Assembly (NCBI GenBank): GCA_028749475.1
Contig: JAQVWN010000005.1
Coordinates: forward strand, 50,959-114,958
Source of the DNA: Thomasclavelia sp.
Lineage (GTDB): Bacteria > Bacillota_I > Bacilli_A > Erysipelotrichales > Coprobacillaceae
Direction: 5' to 3'
Length of the DNA stretch: 64,000 bases
Shown here: positions 15,357-24,418 of the stretch, piece after piece
Layout of the letters: each line of letters starts with the position of its first letter
Position numbering within the stretch: the first letter of the stretch is position 1
Position numbers and translations under genes: made by a program
The notes under the pieces: generated by a model
What the model saw: only the letters and a program-made list of their open reading frames with translations
Database searches by the model: none
Told to the model about the DNA's origin: nothing

Positions 15357-15683
15357 TTAAAACTTTTCAAATTGATCAACATCTAAGACAAATACTGTGG
15401 CTCCACCAACAGTTACATCTACCATAACTGGTGTAAAGAATTCACCCATTTCAGTTGGGGGAACAGTTGGTTCTTTTTCAATTCTTTTTCTTGAATTTTC
15501 TTTTATTATATTTAAAGCTTCATCAACTTTATCATGGTTAGTACCAATCATAAATGTTGTATTACCCTTTTTTAAGAAACTTCCAGTAGTTGATAACTTA
15601 GTTGAGAAAAAACCGGCCTTTGTTAAAGCTGATTGAACACTTGAACTATCATCTGAGTTTACAATTGCAATTATTAGTTTCAT
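15357..15683 (-). CDS. darA: PII-like cyclic-di-AMP receptor DarA
   Basis: 108 residues, the normal size of DarA/PstA. Features are MKLIIAIVNSDD at the start, the small loop around residues 25-40 (AGFFSTKLSTTGSFLKKGNTT), and a larger flexible loop with PTVPPTEMGEF, then GGATVFVLDV. These proteins form PII-like trimers that bind c-di-AMP; downstream partners are mostly unknown. AGGAGGAAA precedes the start. It is in the same minus-strand group as ktrA/ktrB, whose products are also c-di-AMP targets in Firmicutes. Confidence 0.9.
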   Translation of the reverse strand: MKLIIAIVNSDDSSSVQSALTKAGFFSTKLSTTGSFLKKGNTTFMIGTNHDKVDEALNIIKENSRKRIEKEPTVPPTEMGEFFTPVMVDVTVGGATVFVLDVDQFEKF

Positions 15684-15729
15684 TATATGTTTCCTCCTTA
15701 CTTAATTCTAACACAAATATAAATCATTT

Positions 15730-16905
15730 TTAATCTAATTCATTTCTTTCTACAGGCAAAAATATTCTTTCATATTCAGATAAGACATAATGATCAGTCA
15801 TCCCCGCAATATAATCAGCAACAATAATTCGATTATCATTCTTTTTATAATTATCATTCATTTTATTAACAAACTGGTAAATATCGCTATTTTCATTTTG
15901 ATTTTTTAAATCACTTAAATAAATTGGATATAATTCCTTAATCATCCTTTCTAGTTTGGCATTTTCCTCAACTAAAATAGAATTCTTATGAACTTTTTCT
16001 GATAAGAAGTTCATTAAAGAAGTTAGCGCAGAAAACACTTCATCAGAAAATCTAAGATATGGTTTAGAATAACTATGAATAACTAAGTCACCGATAAGTT
16101 TATTCATGATTGATTTATTATTATTTCCGATGATTGTTACTACATCACTTGGTATTTCATCTCGTGTAATAATATTAACTTTGATTGCGTCTTCAATGTC
16201 TTTTCCAATATAAGAAATAACATCACTAATTCTTACTACACAGCCTTCTAAAGTCATTGGTCTTATTTTTAAGGAAGTATTTTCTATTTTCCAACAATCT
16301 TCATATTCCTGGAAGAATTCACCTACATTCTTATCATAATAAGGTTCATATTTTTTAGATAGCATTTCTCCATTATGGCATAATATTCCATCTAAGACTT
16401 GCAAAGAAACATTATATCCATAGCCTCTTCTTTCAACAAACAAGATATCTCTTACACTATTAGCGTTATGAGCAAAATAACCAAAGCCATTCTCTTGGAG
16501 GATTTCATTTAAAGCTTTTTCTCCAACATGGCCATAAGGAGCATGTCCTAAATCATGTCCTAAAGCAATCGCTTCGATTAAATCAAGATTTAGATTTAAT
16601 CCTCTTCCTATTTGTCTACCAATTCTAGATACCCATTGAACGTGGGTTGATCTTTTAGAAACATGGGCATTATTAAAAAAAGATAAGGCTTGTGTCTTAT
16701 CAACATAACGTTGATAAGCTGTACAATACAATACCCGATCGATATCTTCTTCATAAGGCCATCTAATATCAAATTCATCATGTTCTTTATGAGATTCTTT
16801 TACTTTGATACAGTCCTCATTTTTACAGGCATACTTAGATAAACGTTCATCATATTTTTTGGTTAACCTAACTGTATTTTTAATTATATATTCTTCTTTT
16901 TTCAT
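15730..16905 (-). CDS. dGTPase-like HD-domain nucleotide hydrolase
   Basis: 391 residues. The N-terminal part carries the dGTPase signature RVLYCTAYQRYVDKTQ and the HD motif GHDLGHAPYGHVGE around residues 115-128, with further His/Asp residues (FAHNANSVRD, LCHNGE). The family hydrolyses dGTP or other dNTPs to nucleoside and triphosphate. It is the longer, degenerate-tail type common in Firmicutes, so the true substrate may not be dGTP. It lies between darA and ktrA on the same strand with short gaps and its own ribosome site (GTAGGTGATG). Confidence 0.85.
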   Translation of the reverse strand: MKKEEYIIKNTVRLTKKYDERLSKYACKNEDCIKVKESHKEHDEFDIRWPYEEDIDRVLYCTAYQRYVDKTQALSFFNNAHVSKRSTHVQWVSRIGRQIGRGLNLNLDLIEAIALGHDLGHAPYGHVGEKALNEILQENGFGYFAHNANSVRDILFVERRGYGYNVSLQVLDGILCHNGEMLSKKYEPYYDKNVGEFFQEYEDCWKIENTSLKIRPMTLEGCVVRISDVISYIGKDIEDAIKVNIITRDEIPSDVVTIIGNNNKSIMNKLIGDLVIHSYSKPYLRFSDEVFSALTSLMNFLSEKVHKNSILVEENAKLERMIKELYPIYLSDLKNQNENSDIYQFVNKMNDNYKKNDNRIIVADYIAGMTDHYVLSEYERIFLPVERNELD

Positions 16906-16938
16906 AACATCACCTACTACGAGTATTATATATCATCT

Positions 16939-16967
16939 AATAAAAACAGGATAGTCATATGACTACC
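16939..16967 (-). terminator. Terminator of the ktrBA transcript
   Basis: TAGTCATATGACTA is self-complementary, flanked by GG and CC bases, and followed on the minus strand by TGTTTTTATT. The stop codon of ktrA lies in the stem. Confidence 0.6.
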
Positions 16968-17631
16968 CCTTCATTAAATAATCGAATTTATCAATTTCTT
17001 CTGTTGGAGATAAAACAAGGAAATGATCTTTTGATTGAACAATATAATCTGGTTTTACTTCCATTGATAATTCTCCGTCCCCATTTTTACGAATTCCAAG
17101 GACATTCATATGATAAGTATTACGTAAATTTAATAAGTTAAGAGTTTTACCAACCCAGTTATCAGATACTTTGATTTCAACAATACTATATTGATTATCT
17201 AGTTCTACTAAATCAACAATATTCTTTCTAAGCATACTTTTAGCAATTCTTTCACCAGATTCTTTTTCTACTCTTATTACGCGATCAGAACCTAATTGTT
17301 CAAGAATTTGTTTATGAATTTTATTTTTAGCTTTGGTAATAATACATGGAACACCTAGTTCTTTAACTAACATAGTAGCAAGAACTGAATCTTCAAAGTG
17401 GTTAGCTATCGTAATAAAAACTACATCAAATTCACCAATACCTAATTCTTCTAATTCATTTTTATCAGTTACATCACCAACTACTGCTTTAGTAACTTCA
17501 TTACTAATTCTTTCAACACAAGTAATGTCCCTATCAACAGCTAAAACTTCACATCCATATTCAGCAAGAGTGGTAGCAACAGTTGAGCCAAACACTCCAA
17601 GTCCTAATACTGCAAATTGTTTATCGTTCAT
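16963..17631 (-). CDS. ktrA: Potassium uptake regulatory subunit KtrA
   Basis: 222 residues. RCK_N Rossmann domain with GLGVFGSTVATTL at residues 8-20 and the acidic strand end VDRD, then an RCK_C (TrkA-C) domain from about residue 135 (VVEIKVSDNWVGKTL). It forms the cytoplasmic octameric ring that gates KtrB in response to ATP/ADP; the RCK_C domain binds c-di-AMP in relatives. ATG 17631 is preceded by AGGAGGAAA; an in-frame ATG at 17664 lies inside ktrB and was rejected. It follows ktrB by 10 bases. Confidence 0.92.
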   Translation of the reverse strand: MNDKQFAVLGLGVFGSTVATTLAEYGCEVLAVDRDITCVERISNEVTKAVVGDVTDKNELEELGIGEFDVVFITIANHFEDSVLATMLVKELGVPCIITKAKNKIHKQILEQLGSDRVIRVEKESGERIAKSMLRKNIVDLVELDNQYSIVEIKVSDNWVGKTLNLLNLRNTYHMNVLGIRKNGDGELSMEVKPDYIVQSKDHFLVLSPTEEIDKFDYLMKG

Positions 17632-17641
17632 ATATTTCCTC

Positions 17642-19054
17642 CTACCCGATGAGTACATCTTCATCAGGATACATAAGTTTTGAATTTGATCTTCTTTGAA
17701 GTTGTGATTTTCTTACAAAGGAAATCATCATAGCTGTAGGCCCAATACGTCCTATATACATTAATGCCATAATAACACATTTACCACCAACTGATAAATA
17801 AGGTGTTACTGAAGCCGACAATCCAACAGTTCCAAATGCTGAAAAGACTTCAAAAGCTAAATCAATAAAAGATTTATTTTCGGTAACACTTACAATCATT
17901 AAGGCACTAAAACAAAGAACTAATGAAAATAAGAATAAAGACATTGCCCGAATAATGATTCTCTTCTTAATTCGTTTTCCCTTTAATACTAATTCTTTTC
18001 CACCACGGTAAATATTTACGGTTTCAAGAACAATTATTGCAAAGGTAACAGTTTTAATACCACCAGCCGTACCTGCTGGGGATCCACCAATAAACATGAA
18101 TATACTCATAAAGAACTTAGTTACTGGATGTAAAGCCTGAATATCAACAGTTGTAAAGCCCGCAGTTCTTAGGGTTGTTGATTCAAAGAAACTAATTAGC
18201 AATGAATGACCAATGTCTTTATTAGCTAGAACATTATTATATTCAAATAACCAAAATAGTATCGTTCCCACAACAAGTAAAGATATTGTCGTAACAATAG
18301 CAATCTTAGAATGTAATGAAAGACTTCTTAAGAAGTGTTTCTTGTTAAATCTTGATAATCTTCTATTTTCATCTTTGAACTTTTGAGCAATATCAAACCA
18401 AACAATAAATCCAAGGCCACCCATAATTATTAAAGTAGCAATAGTAAGATTTACTACAACATTGCCTTGATAATTAATTAATGAGTTATTTCCAAGCAAA
18501 TCAAATCCCGCATTACAAAATGCACTTACTGAATGAAATAAACCATACCAACTACCTTTAATAAATCCATATTTACCAATAAACTGAGTTGATAGAATTA
18601 TCGCCCCAATCAACTCGTTAATAAGGGTAAACTTAATTATCTTTTTTATATATGTAGATAATGTATTAAGTGATGATCTATTTAAAGCTTCTTGAGCAAC
18701 TAATTTTTGTTCAAGAGTTAATCTTTTTCTTGCCATAGCAATAATCAAACTAAGAAAAGTTAAGAAACCAAGTCCTCCAATTTGAATCATCAACAATATT
18801 ACAATATGTCCTAAAGTATTATATTGATCTAAAGGAACAACAGTTACTAAACCAGTAACGCATACAGCGGATACCGCTGTAAATAAGTTATCTACATAAC
18901 TACCAACTTCCCCTTTATTAGTAATAGGTAACGTTAATAGAATTGATCCAACCAATATAACAAGTAAGAAACTAAGAACAACTCTTCTAGTTGGAGTCAT
19001 TCCATGATCTTTTCTTTTATTATGATATTTCTCGTTGTTAACTCCCTCTATCAT
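17642..19054 (-). CDS. ktrB: Potassium uptake channel subunit KtrB (TrkH family)
   Basis: 470 residues, a four-fold repeat of the M-pore-M unit. The four selectivity loops can be read as VCVTGL, FCNAGF, LRTAGF and FGTVGL, each with the conserved Gly. About eight transmembrane segments. K+ uptake is driven by the membrane ion gradient and gated by KtrA, encoded immediately downstream. GAGAGGG precedes the ATG. The basic N-terminal 30 residues before the first membrane segment are typical of KtrB. Confidence 0.93.
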   Translation of the reverse strand: MIEGVNNEKYHNKRKDHGMTPTRRVVLSFLLVILVGSILLTLPITNKGEVGSYVDNLFTAVSAVCVTGLVTVVPLDQYNTLGHIVILLMIQIGGLGFLTFLSLIIAMARKRLTLEQKLVAQEALNRSSLNTLSTYIKKIIKFTLINELIGAIILSTQFIGKYGFIKGSWYGLFHSVSAFCNAGFDLLGNNSLINYQGNVVVNLTIATLIIMGGLGFIVWFDIAQKFKDENRRLSRFNKKHFLRSLSLHSKIAIVTTISLLVVGTILFWLFEYNNVLANKDIGHSLLISFFESTTLRTAGFTTVDIQALHPVTKFFMSIFMFIGGSPAGTAGGIKTVTFAIIVLETVNIYRGGKELVLKGKRIKKRIIIRAMSLFLFSLVLCFSALMIVSVTENKSFIDLAFEVFSAFGTVGLSASVTPYLSVGGKCVIMALMYIGRIGPTAMMISFVRKSQLQRRSNSKLMYPDEDVLIG

Positions 19055-19108
19055 TATATTCCCTCTCTTTTAACAAATACATTCTACTAGTTTAATTAAT
19101 AATTGCAA

Positions 19109-20650
19109 CTAAGATTTAACTACTTCTTCACTACATTTAAGGCCATCGATAGCCGCTGACATTATACCACCAGCATAACCTGCTCCTTCTCCTATTGGAT
19201 ATAGGCCTTGAATATTAGACTCCATATTAACATTTCTTTCAAATCTAACCGGAGAACTACTTCTAGATTCCACTCCAAGAATAACAGCTTCTCTTGTAAA
19301 ATCTCTTATTTTATTATTCATTTTAGTTAAACCTTCATGTAATGAATCATTTAATGAATCATCGAATAATTCATTAAGATTAGCCATTTTATATCTCTTT
19401 ACACTTGGTTTTACTTTTCCAACCGATAAATCTAAAGAATTATTTAGATAATCTTCTATTCTTTGAACTGGGACACTATAATCACTACCACCTAGTTTAA
19501 AAGCTTTTTCTTCCAGTTCTCTTTGAAAACTAACCCCACCTAAAGTGGATTTATCTTTAAAATCATCTGGTGTAACAGTCACTAGGATAGCACTATTAGC
19601 GTTTTGGCTATCTCTTTGGTAATTTGACATTCCATTTACACATAGTCTATTTTCTTCACTAGAAGCGTTTACTACCTCACCACCAGGGCACATACAAAAA
19701 CTATATACTCCTCTTTGAGAATTAGTTTTTACTGCTAGTTTATAATCAGCTGTTGGTAAATGTTTATCTTTATAATACTTACCATATTGACTCTTATTAA
19801 TAAATTCTTGAAGATGTTCAATTCTAAAGCCAACAGCAAAAGCTTTAGGAACCATTTTTACTCCTTTATTGTCTAACATCTTATAGGTATCTCTAGCTGA
19901 GTGGCCAATTGCTAGGACAACTTTATCATATTGATATTGTTTATTATTGATAACTACACTTTCAATTTTGTTATCTTTAATATTAATTGAATCTAAATGA
20001 TGATTGAAAAGAACTGTTGCCCCATTATCAATTAAGTACTCCCTAATGTTTTTAACAACACTTACTAAAACATCTGTTCCAATATGGGGTTTATTTAAAT
20101 AAAGGATATCTTCATTAGCCCCAAAACTATGAAATGTTTCTAAAACAAATCTGGTTCTAAAGTCTTTAATACCAGAGGTAAGTTTTCCATCTGAGAAAGT
20201 ACCTGCTCCCCCTTCTCCAAATTGGATATTACTAGATGAATTTAGTTTCCCTTCATTAAGGAATTCATCTTTGTCTTTAACTCTTTTTTCAACTGAATTA
20301 CCTTGTTCAATTAAAGTTACTTTATTTCCACTTCTAACAAGATTATAGGCACAAAATAGTCCAGCTGGACCACTTCCAACAATTAAAATATTATCTTTAG
20401 TTTGAGAAATCTTATCATATTTATATTCTTTAACTACTGATATATTCTTTTTATTTAATAAACTTGCTTCATCTAGATAATTAAAACCAATTGTATAAAG
20501 AAATGACACTTGATTATGTCTAGCATCTACACTCTTCTTAATTATTTTAAGATCTTTGATATCCCTTTTAGGGATATTTAATACTTGAGATATTTTTGAT
20601 GCATAGTCATTATCATCTATCCTCATTTTTAAATTACTTATTTTTAACAT
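19109..20650 (-). CDS. FAD-dependent dehydrogenase (COG2509 type)
   Basis: 513 residues. An N-terminal domain of about 90 residues (typical of the COG2509 group) precedes the FAD-binding Rossmann motif VGSGPAGLFCAYNL, with IEQG at the second strand. Later motifs are VLAIGHSARDT and a C-terminal GEGAGYAGGIMSAAIDG that closes the FAD site. The family resembles geranylgeranyl-reductase-like and HI0933-like flavoproteins; the substrate is unknown. The start overlaps the 3' end of the next flavoprotein gene by 7 bases, so the two are co-expressed. Confidence 0.85.
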   Translation of the reverse strand: MLKISNLKMRIDDNDYASKISQVLNIPKRDIKDLKIIKKSVDARHNQVSFLYTIGFNYLDEASLLNKKNISVVKEYKYDKISQTKDNILIVGSGPAGLFCAYNLVRSGNKVTLIEQGNSVEKRVKDKDEFLNEGKLNSSSNIQFGEGGAGTFSDGKLTSGIKDFRTRFVLETFHSFGANEDILYLNKPHIGTDVLVSVVKNIREYLIDNGATVLFNHHLDSINIKDNKIESVVINNKQYQYDKVVLAIGHSARDTYKMLDNKGVKMVPKAFAVGFRIEHLQEFINKSQYGKYYKDKHLPTADYKLAVKTNSQRGVYSFCMCPGGEVVNASSEENRLCVNGMSNYQRDSQNANSAILVTVTPDDFKDKSTLGGVSFQRELEEKAFKLGGSDYSVPVQRIEDYLNNSLDLSVGKVKPSVKRYKMANLNELFDDSLNDSLHEGLTKMNNKIRDFTREAVILGVESRSSSPVRFERNVNMESNIQGLYPIGEGAGYAGGIMSAAIDGLKCSEEVVKS

Positions 20651-21732
20651 TTTTTATCTTCCTTTATTATACTTTCTCCGGCTTTAATTCCGCTACTAAA
20701 GGCAAAGTGTAAGTTATATCCTCCACAATCACCATCAACATCTAATACTTCCCCACATGCATATATATGAGGATATTTCTTTAGCATAAAACTAGAGTCT
20801 ATTTCACTAAGCGAAATTCCTCCTCGCATAACTTGAGCTTTAGAATAGTCCATTTTTGAAACAATATTAAATTTGATGTTTTTAGGATCTAATTTATATT
20901 TATTTATTACTTCAACTAATTTTGGATTTAATAACCCTTGATAGTAATATAATTTGTACTTTTCTTTCCGCTTATTTAAATAATCTTTAGAAAAATCAGG
21001 GAGGACATCAGCTGATAATACATCATTACCTTTAAGATATCTTGATAATTGCATAACACAAATTCCTGAGACTCCATAATCCGTAAACAATATTTCTCCA
21101 CTTTCTTTTATTTCGTTATTTAAAATCAAAAGAGCTTTTGTCCTAACTCCTTTTAAACCTTTATATACCTCTTTTGTCTTTAAAGAAACTAAAACTGGTG
21201 TTAATGGTTCTTTCTTTAGCCTTAAACTATCTAGAAATGATTCATCAACATCTTTAAAGTTTCCAGCTTTAGAGCCAGTACAAATAAGGACATAATCAGC
21301 TTTATAACTTTTACTACTAGTAATAACTTCGTAACCATTATCTAAAGGATTAATCTTTTTTACTACTGTATCTAAAACAATATCAGTGTTAAAAAGATTA
21401 TCACATAAGATATCTTTAATGGTTTGAGCTGTATTAGAGTAAGGATAGATAAGATTATTGTCATATCTTACTTCCATCTTTAATTCTTGAAAGAATTCAA
21501 CAATATTTCTTTTAATCGTTTCTTCAACAATAGGACTATTACAGTTATATTTTGTAATATCCATATTAGTGTTAGAAATATTGGCCCTACCATTTCCACT
21601 TGCTAGAATCTTTTTCCCCACTTTTGAGGATGCTTCTATTATTGTAATATGATATTTATTTTCTTTACTTAGGGTTACACCAGCTGCCAAGCCGCTGGCT
21701 CCAGCCCCAATAATTATTATCTCATTTTCCAT
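20644..21732 (-). CDS. HI0933/YhiN-family flavoprotein
   Basis: 362 residues, somewhat shorter than the usual 400. FAD motif IIGAGASGLAAGVTL at residues 6-20, then KVGKKILASGNGRANISN, the diagnostic sequence of this family, and a C-terminal CGEVLDVDGDCGGYNLHFAF. BaiN, a bile-acid-modifying enzyme of clostridia, belongs to this family, but most members have unknown substrates. The pairing with the COG2509-type flavoprotein downstream may indicate a shared pathway. About 50 residues fewer than common homologs, apparently from the middle insertion. Confidence 0.87.
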   Translation of the reverse strand: MENEIIIIGAGASGLAAGVTLSKENKYHITIIEASSKVGKKILASGNGRANISNTNMDITKYNCNSPIVEETIKRNIVEFFQELKMEVRYDNNLIYPYSNTAQTIKDILCDNLFNTDIVLDTVVKKINPLDNGYEVITSSKSYKADYVLICTGSKAGNFKDVDESFLDSLRLKKEPLTPVLVSLKTKEVYKGLKGVRTKALLILNNEIKESGEILFTDYGVSGICVMQLSRYLKGNDVLSADVLPDFSKDYLNKRKEKYKLYYYQGLLNPKLVEVINKYKLDPKNIKFNIVSKMDYSKAQVMRGGISLSEIDSSFMLKKYPHIYACGEVLDVDGDCGGYNLHFAFSSGIKAGESIIKEDKKC

Positions 21733-21792
21733 ATTTTATCCTTTACCCGACCATTATACCTTAAGTTTAAGAAGTATTGTATGATAAATATC

Positions 21793-21821
21793 TTGAAAAG
21801 TGATAATTCTAAGTTTATAAT
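21793..21821 (+). promoter_or_regulatory. Promoter of yebC
   Basis: TTGAAA and TATAAT with a 17-base spacer, close to the sigma-A consensus, about 20 bases upstream of the AAGGAGG ribosome site. Confidence 0.7.
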
Positions 21822-21856
21822 TTGGAAGTATTATTAACATTCAAGGAGGAAATACA

Positions 21857-22588
21857 ATGGGAAGAGCTCATGAAGTCCGTAAAGCTGCCATGGCTAAAAC
21901 TGCTGCAGCCAAAGCTAAATTATATTCAAGATACGGAAAAGAAATTTATCTAGCAGCAAGAGCAGGCGGTCCTGATCCCGATGGTAACTTGACTCTAAGA
22001 AGATTAATTGGGAAAGCAAAAAAAGAACAAGTACCTGCTGACGTTATCAAAAGAGCAATTGATAAAGTTAAAAGTGGTGCTGCTGAAGATTATCAAGAAA
22101 AAACATTTGAAGGTTATGGACCAAATGGTTCAACTATTATCGTTAAATGTTTAACAGACAATATTAATCGTACTATTTCACAAGTTAGACCAGCATTTAC
22201 AAAAGCTAAAGCTAAACTTGGAAATGAAGGATCTGTATCATATTTATATGATCAATATTCAATTCTTACTTTTAAAGGATTAGATGAAGAAGGTACATTA
22301 GAAGCTTTAATGGAAGCTGGAGCTGATTGCCGTGACATCGAAACTTTAGATGATGGTAGTATTGAACTTACTGGAGAACCTACTGATTTATACAACATGA
22401 AGGATGCAGTTGAAAAAGCTTGTCCTAACGCTGAATTTGATATTGAAGAAATCACTATGTCACCTCAAGAATATGTTGATCTTGAAGGCGATGATATGAT
22501 GTTATTTGAAAGATTAATGACTTTATTAAACGAATGTGATGATGTTGATACAATTTATCACAATGTTCAAAATTACGAGGGAGAATAA
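21857..22588 (+). CDS. yebC: YebC/PmpR-family regulator
   Basis: 243 residues, the standard length. N-terminal GRAHEVRKAAMAKTAAAKAK matches the family (usually GHSKW), followed by GGPDPDGN, VPADVIKRAIDK and the conserved YEGYGP-like FEGYGPNGS. YebC proteins bind DNA as regulators and, in several bacteria, also act on ribosomes stalled at difficult sequences. Here the N-terminus reads GRAHEVR, the version common in Firmicutes YeeN-type members, so it may be the YeeN paralog. It is transcribed alone from a good promoter and ends in a terminator. Confidence 0.92.
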   Translation: MGRAHEVRKAAMAKTAAAKAKLYSRYGKEIYLAARAGGPDPDGNLTLRRLIGKAKKEQVPADVIKRAIDKVKSGAAEDYQEKTFEGYGPNGSTIIVKCLTDNINRTISQVRPAFTKAKAKLGNEGSVSYLYDQYSILTFKGLDEEGTLEALMEAGADCRDIETLDDGSIELTGEPTDLYNMKDAVEKACPNAEFDIEEITMSPQEYVDLEGDDMMLFERLMTLLNECDDVDTIYHNVQNYEGE

Positions 22589-22605
22589 TTATTCTCTCTT
22601 TTTTT
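22579..22605 (+). terminator. Intrinsic terminator at the end of yebC
   Basis: GAGAAT-AATT-ATTCTC hairpin extended by G-U and G-C pairs, followed by seven T. The yebC stop codon is in the stem, and the next gene's ribosome site starts right after the T run. Confidence 0.7.
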
Positions 22606-22615
22606 GGAGGTAAAT

Positions 22616-23275
22616 ATGAAAGTAACCTATTTATTTAATAGTGGATTTGTAGTTGAATTGGATAAACATATTTTAATCTTTGATTATTTTAAAGGGGCAT
22701 TAGACACCTTGGATAAAAATAAGAAAGTTTATGTTTTTTCATCTCATAACCATAGTGATCACTTTAATAAAGAAATATATAACTTTAATCATTCTAATAT
22801 CACTTATATTTTAGATAGTGGTTGTGATGGTGAAGGAATTAAAGTAAAGCCTCATAATGATTATCAAATTGATGATTTAAAGATTCATACCTTAATATCT
22901 ACTGATGAAGGTGTCGCCTTTATAGTTGAAGTAGAAGGAAAAAGAATCTATCATTCAGGAGATTTAAATTGGTGGGACTGGGATGGAGAACCTAAAGAGT
23001 GGTTAGCTAACCAAGAAAGAGTATTTAAAGAAGAAATTAATTCGATTAGTGATTTGGATTTTGATTTAATGTTTGTCCCTTTAGATATTAGATTAGAAGG
23101 TAACGCTAGTAAATCTATTGACTATATTGAAAACAAATGTAAAGTTAAAACTATTATTCCAATGCACTGTTTCTCTCATCATCAACAAATGAGTGAATTA
23201 GTAGATCAACCACCTTTAAATAAATACCATAATATCTTAAAGATAAAAAAAAGACATCAAATATTTGATGTCTAG
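22616..23275 (+). CDS. Metallo-beta-lactamase-fold hydrolase
   Basis: 219 residues with the metal motif HNHSDH around residues 44-49, then H in YHSGDLN (~120) and MHCFSHH (~185), the two-metal site of this fold. The small size and lack of extra domains match the L-ascorbate-6-phosphate-lactonase/UlaG-like or general COG2220 group. Substrate unknown. ATG 22616 follows GGAGG; the in-frame TTG at 22604 overlaps that site and was rejected. Its stop codon lies beside two back-to-back terminators. Confidence 0.8.
   Translation: MKVTYLFNSGFVVELDKHILIFDYFKGALDTLDKNKKVYVFSSHNHSDHFNKEIYNFNHSNITYILDSGCDGEGIKVKPHNDYQIDDLKIHTLISTDEGVAFIVEVEGKRIYHSGDLNWWDWDGEPKEWLANQERVFKEEINSISDLDFDLMFVPLDIRLEGNASKSIDYIENKCKVKTIIPMHCFSHHQQMSELVDQPPLNKYHNILKIKKRHQIFDV
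23244..23273 (-). terminator. Terminator for the minus-strand VOC operon
   Basis: The perfect 22-base palindrome from AGACATC to GATGTCT (23252-23273) is followed on the minus strand by eight T. It would end the transcript of the four-gene minus-strand operon. Confidence 0.7.
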
Positions 23276-23300
23276 AGACTACTTTGTAGTCTCTTTTTAT
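23274..23300 (+). terminator. Terminator for the plus-strand hydrolase gene
   Basis: AGAGACTAC-TTT-GTAGTCTCT followed by TTTTATTT on the plus strand. It lies directly next to the minus-strand terminator, giving each convergent transcript its own hairpin. Confidence 0.75.
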
Positions 23301-23665
23301 TTAGCTGGTACTATTTCAATCCAATAATCATCAGGATCATTAATAAAATATAATCCCATAGCTTTATTTTCAAAACAAATACAATTCATTTCTTTATGAA
23401 GTTTATAAGCTCCTTCGAAGTCATCAACTTCAAAACAAATATGACTTTCGTTTTCACCAAGTTCATATTTTTGTGGATGATCTTTTAAATAAGTAAGTTC
23501 AATTAAAAAACCATTCTCTTTATTTCCTACATATGTAAGAGTAAAACTACCATCACTAGCTTCTTTAGTCCTTTTTACTTCTAATCCTAATGCTTTTTGA
23601 TAAAAAGCTACACTATTTTGAATACTTGTAATATTTATATTACAATGAACACATTTAAATTTCAT
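23297..23665 (-). CDS. VOC-family protein, glyoxalase I-like
   Basis: 122 residues, one vicinal-oxygen-chelate unit. Beta-alpha modules begin with CVHCNINITSIQNSVAFYQ and end with the metal strand DDYWIEIVP (Glu ligand). H at CVH, E in LIELTYL and H in SHICFEV are plausible metal ligands. Such proteins include lactoylglutathione lyase and resistance proteins; the length and motif order are closest to glyoxalase I (GloA), but the substrate is not certain. Last gene of a minus-strand operon, with AAAGGAT before the ATG. Confidence 0.8.
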   Translation of the reverse strand: MKFKCVHCNINITSIQNSVAFYQKALGLEVKRTKEASDGSFTLTYVGNKENGFLIELTYLKDHPQKYELGENESHICFEVDDFEGAYKLHKEMNCICFENKAMGLYFINDPDDYWIEIVPAK

Positions 23666-23666
23666 T

Positions 23667-23966
23667 TTAATATTTATCCTTTATACTTGTCATTTCATAT
23701 TTACCTGTGTAGATAAAAATGGCATTCATAATAATATCTATTGGCCAATAAAATACTACAAAGAAAGCTAATCCAGTTAAAAATCCAAAGTTACCCCATA
23801 AAGTAATCGTTACAGCAGCTACAAAAGCTAAAACTACTGGAATAAATCCTGAGCCACTTGGCATATGGATTTCCATAACTGTTCCACAGTTTGGACAACG
23901 TTGTTTAAATTTGTATGCAAATTTAAAATCACTAAATTCATGGTCACATTTACTACATTTAATCAT
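23667..23966 (-). CDS. Small zinc-ribbon membrane protein
   Basis: 99 residues. The N-terminus carries a zinc ribbon (C4, C7, C24, C27 in CSKC and CPNC), followed by two hydrophobic segments (about 42-57 and 60-86) and a short basic tail. I do not recognise a named family with a known role. The start overlaps the preceding DUF523 stop (ATGA) with GAGGAATAAG upstream. Short cytoplasmic zinc ribbon plus membrane anchor suggests a sensor or scaffold, but this is only inference. Confidence 0.65.
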   Translation of the reverse strand: MIKCSKCDHEFSDFKFAYKFKQRCPNCGTVMEIHMPSGSGFIPVVLAFVAAVTITLWGNFGFLTGLAFFVVFYWPIDIIMNAIFIYTGKYEMTSIKDKY

Positions 23967-24418
23967 ATTCTTATTCCTCGTTCTCTTATATATTCTTTAA
24001 ATTCTTCAATTTCGTTTTCACTAAATACTTTAATGCCATTTTCTTTAAATAGTTTTACCGCAATTCCATCACCATCTACCAATTTATGAGAGAATGTCCC
24101 ATCATAAACTTTACGATTTCCACAACTAGGACTTCGGAATTTCGTAAAAAAGACATCTACATCATTATCTTTTAAGATTTTTAAGGCTTTTTTAGCTCCT
24201 AGATTATATTCTTGAGTAAAATCTTTACCATCAATAGACAAGACCTTGTCTCCCACTATTTCACAGGGAGTACGAGGAATAGACAATCCTCCAAGTACCT
24301 CTGGACATACTTGAATAGCAAGTTTAGACTCAATTAGATAACTAGCTAATGGCTCTAGATTATTTTTTCCAGCATATGTGCAGTTTAAGCCACATAAACA
24401 ACTACTTATTCCAATCAT
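23963..24418 (-). CDS. DUF523 family protein
   Basis: 151 residues. N-terminal GISSCLCGLNCTYAG and the later VCPEVLGGLSIPRTPCEI and SPSCG match DUF523, a family with several conserved cysteines that probably bind metal or an Fe-S cluster; in some bacteria it is fused to DUF1722. Function unknown. ATG 24418 is used because AAGGAG lies just upstream; an earlier in-frame ATG lies well inside the HAD gene, which it already overlaps by 17 bases. Confidence 0.85.
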   Translation of the reverse strand: MIGISSCLCGLNCTYAGKNNLEPLASYLIESKLAIQVCPEVLGGLSIPRTPCEIVGDKVLSIDGKDFTQEYNLGAKKALKILKDNDVDVFFTKFRSPSCGNRKVYDGTFSHKLVDGDGIAVKLFKENGIKVFSENEIEEFKEYIRERGIRI

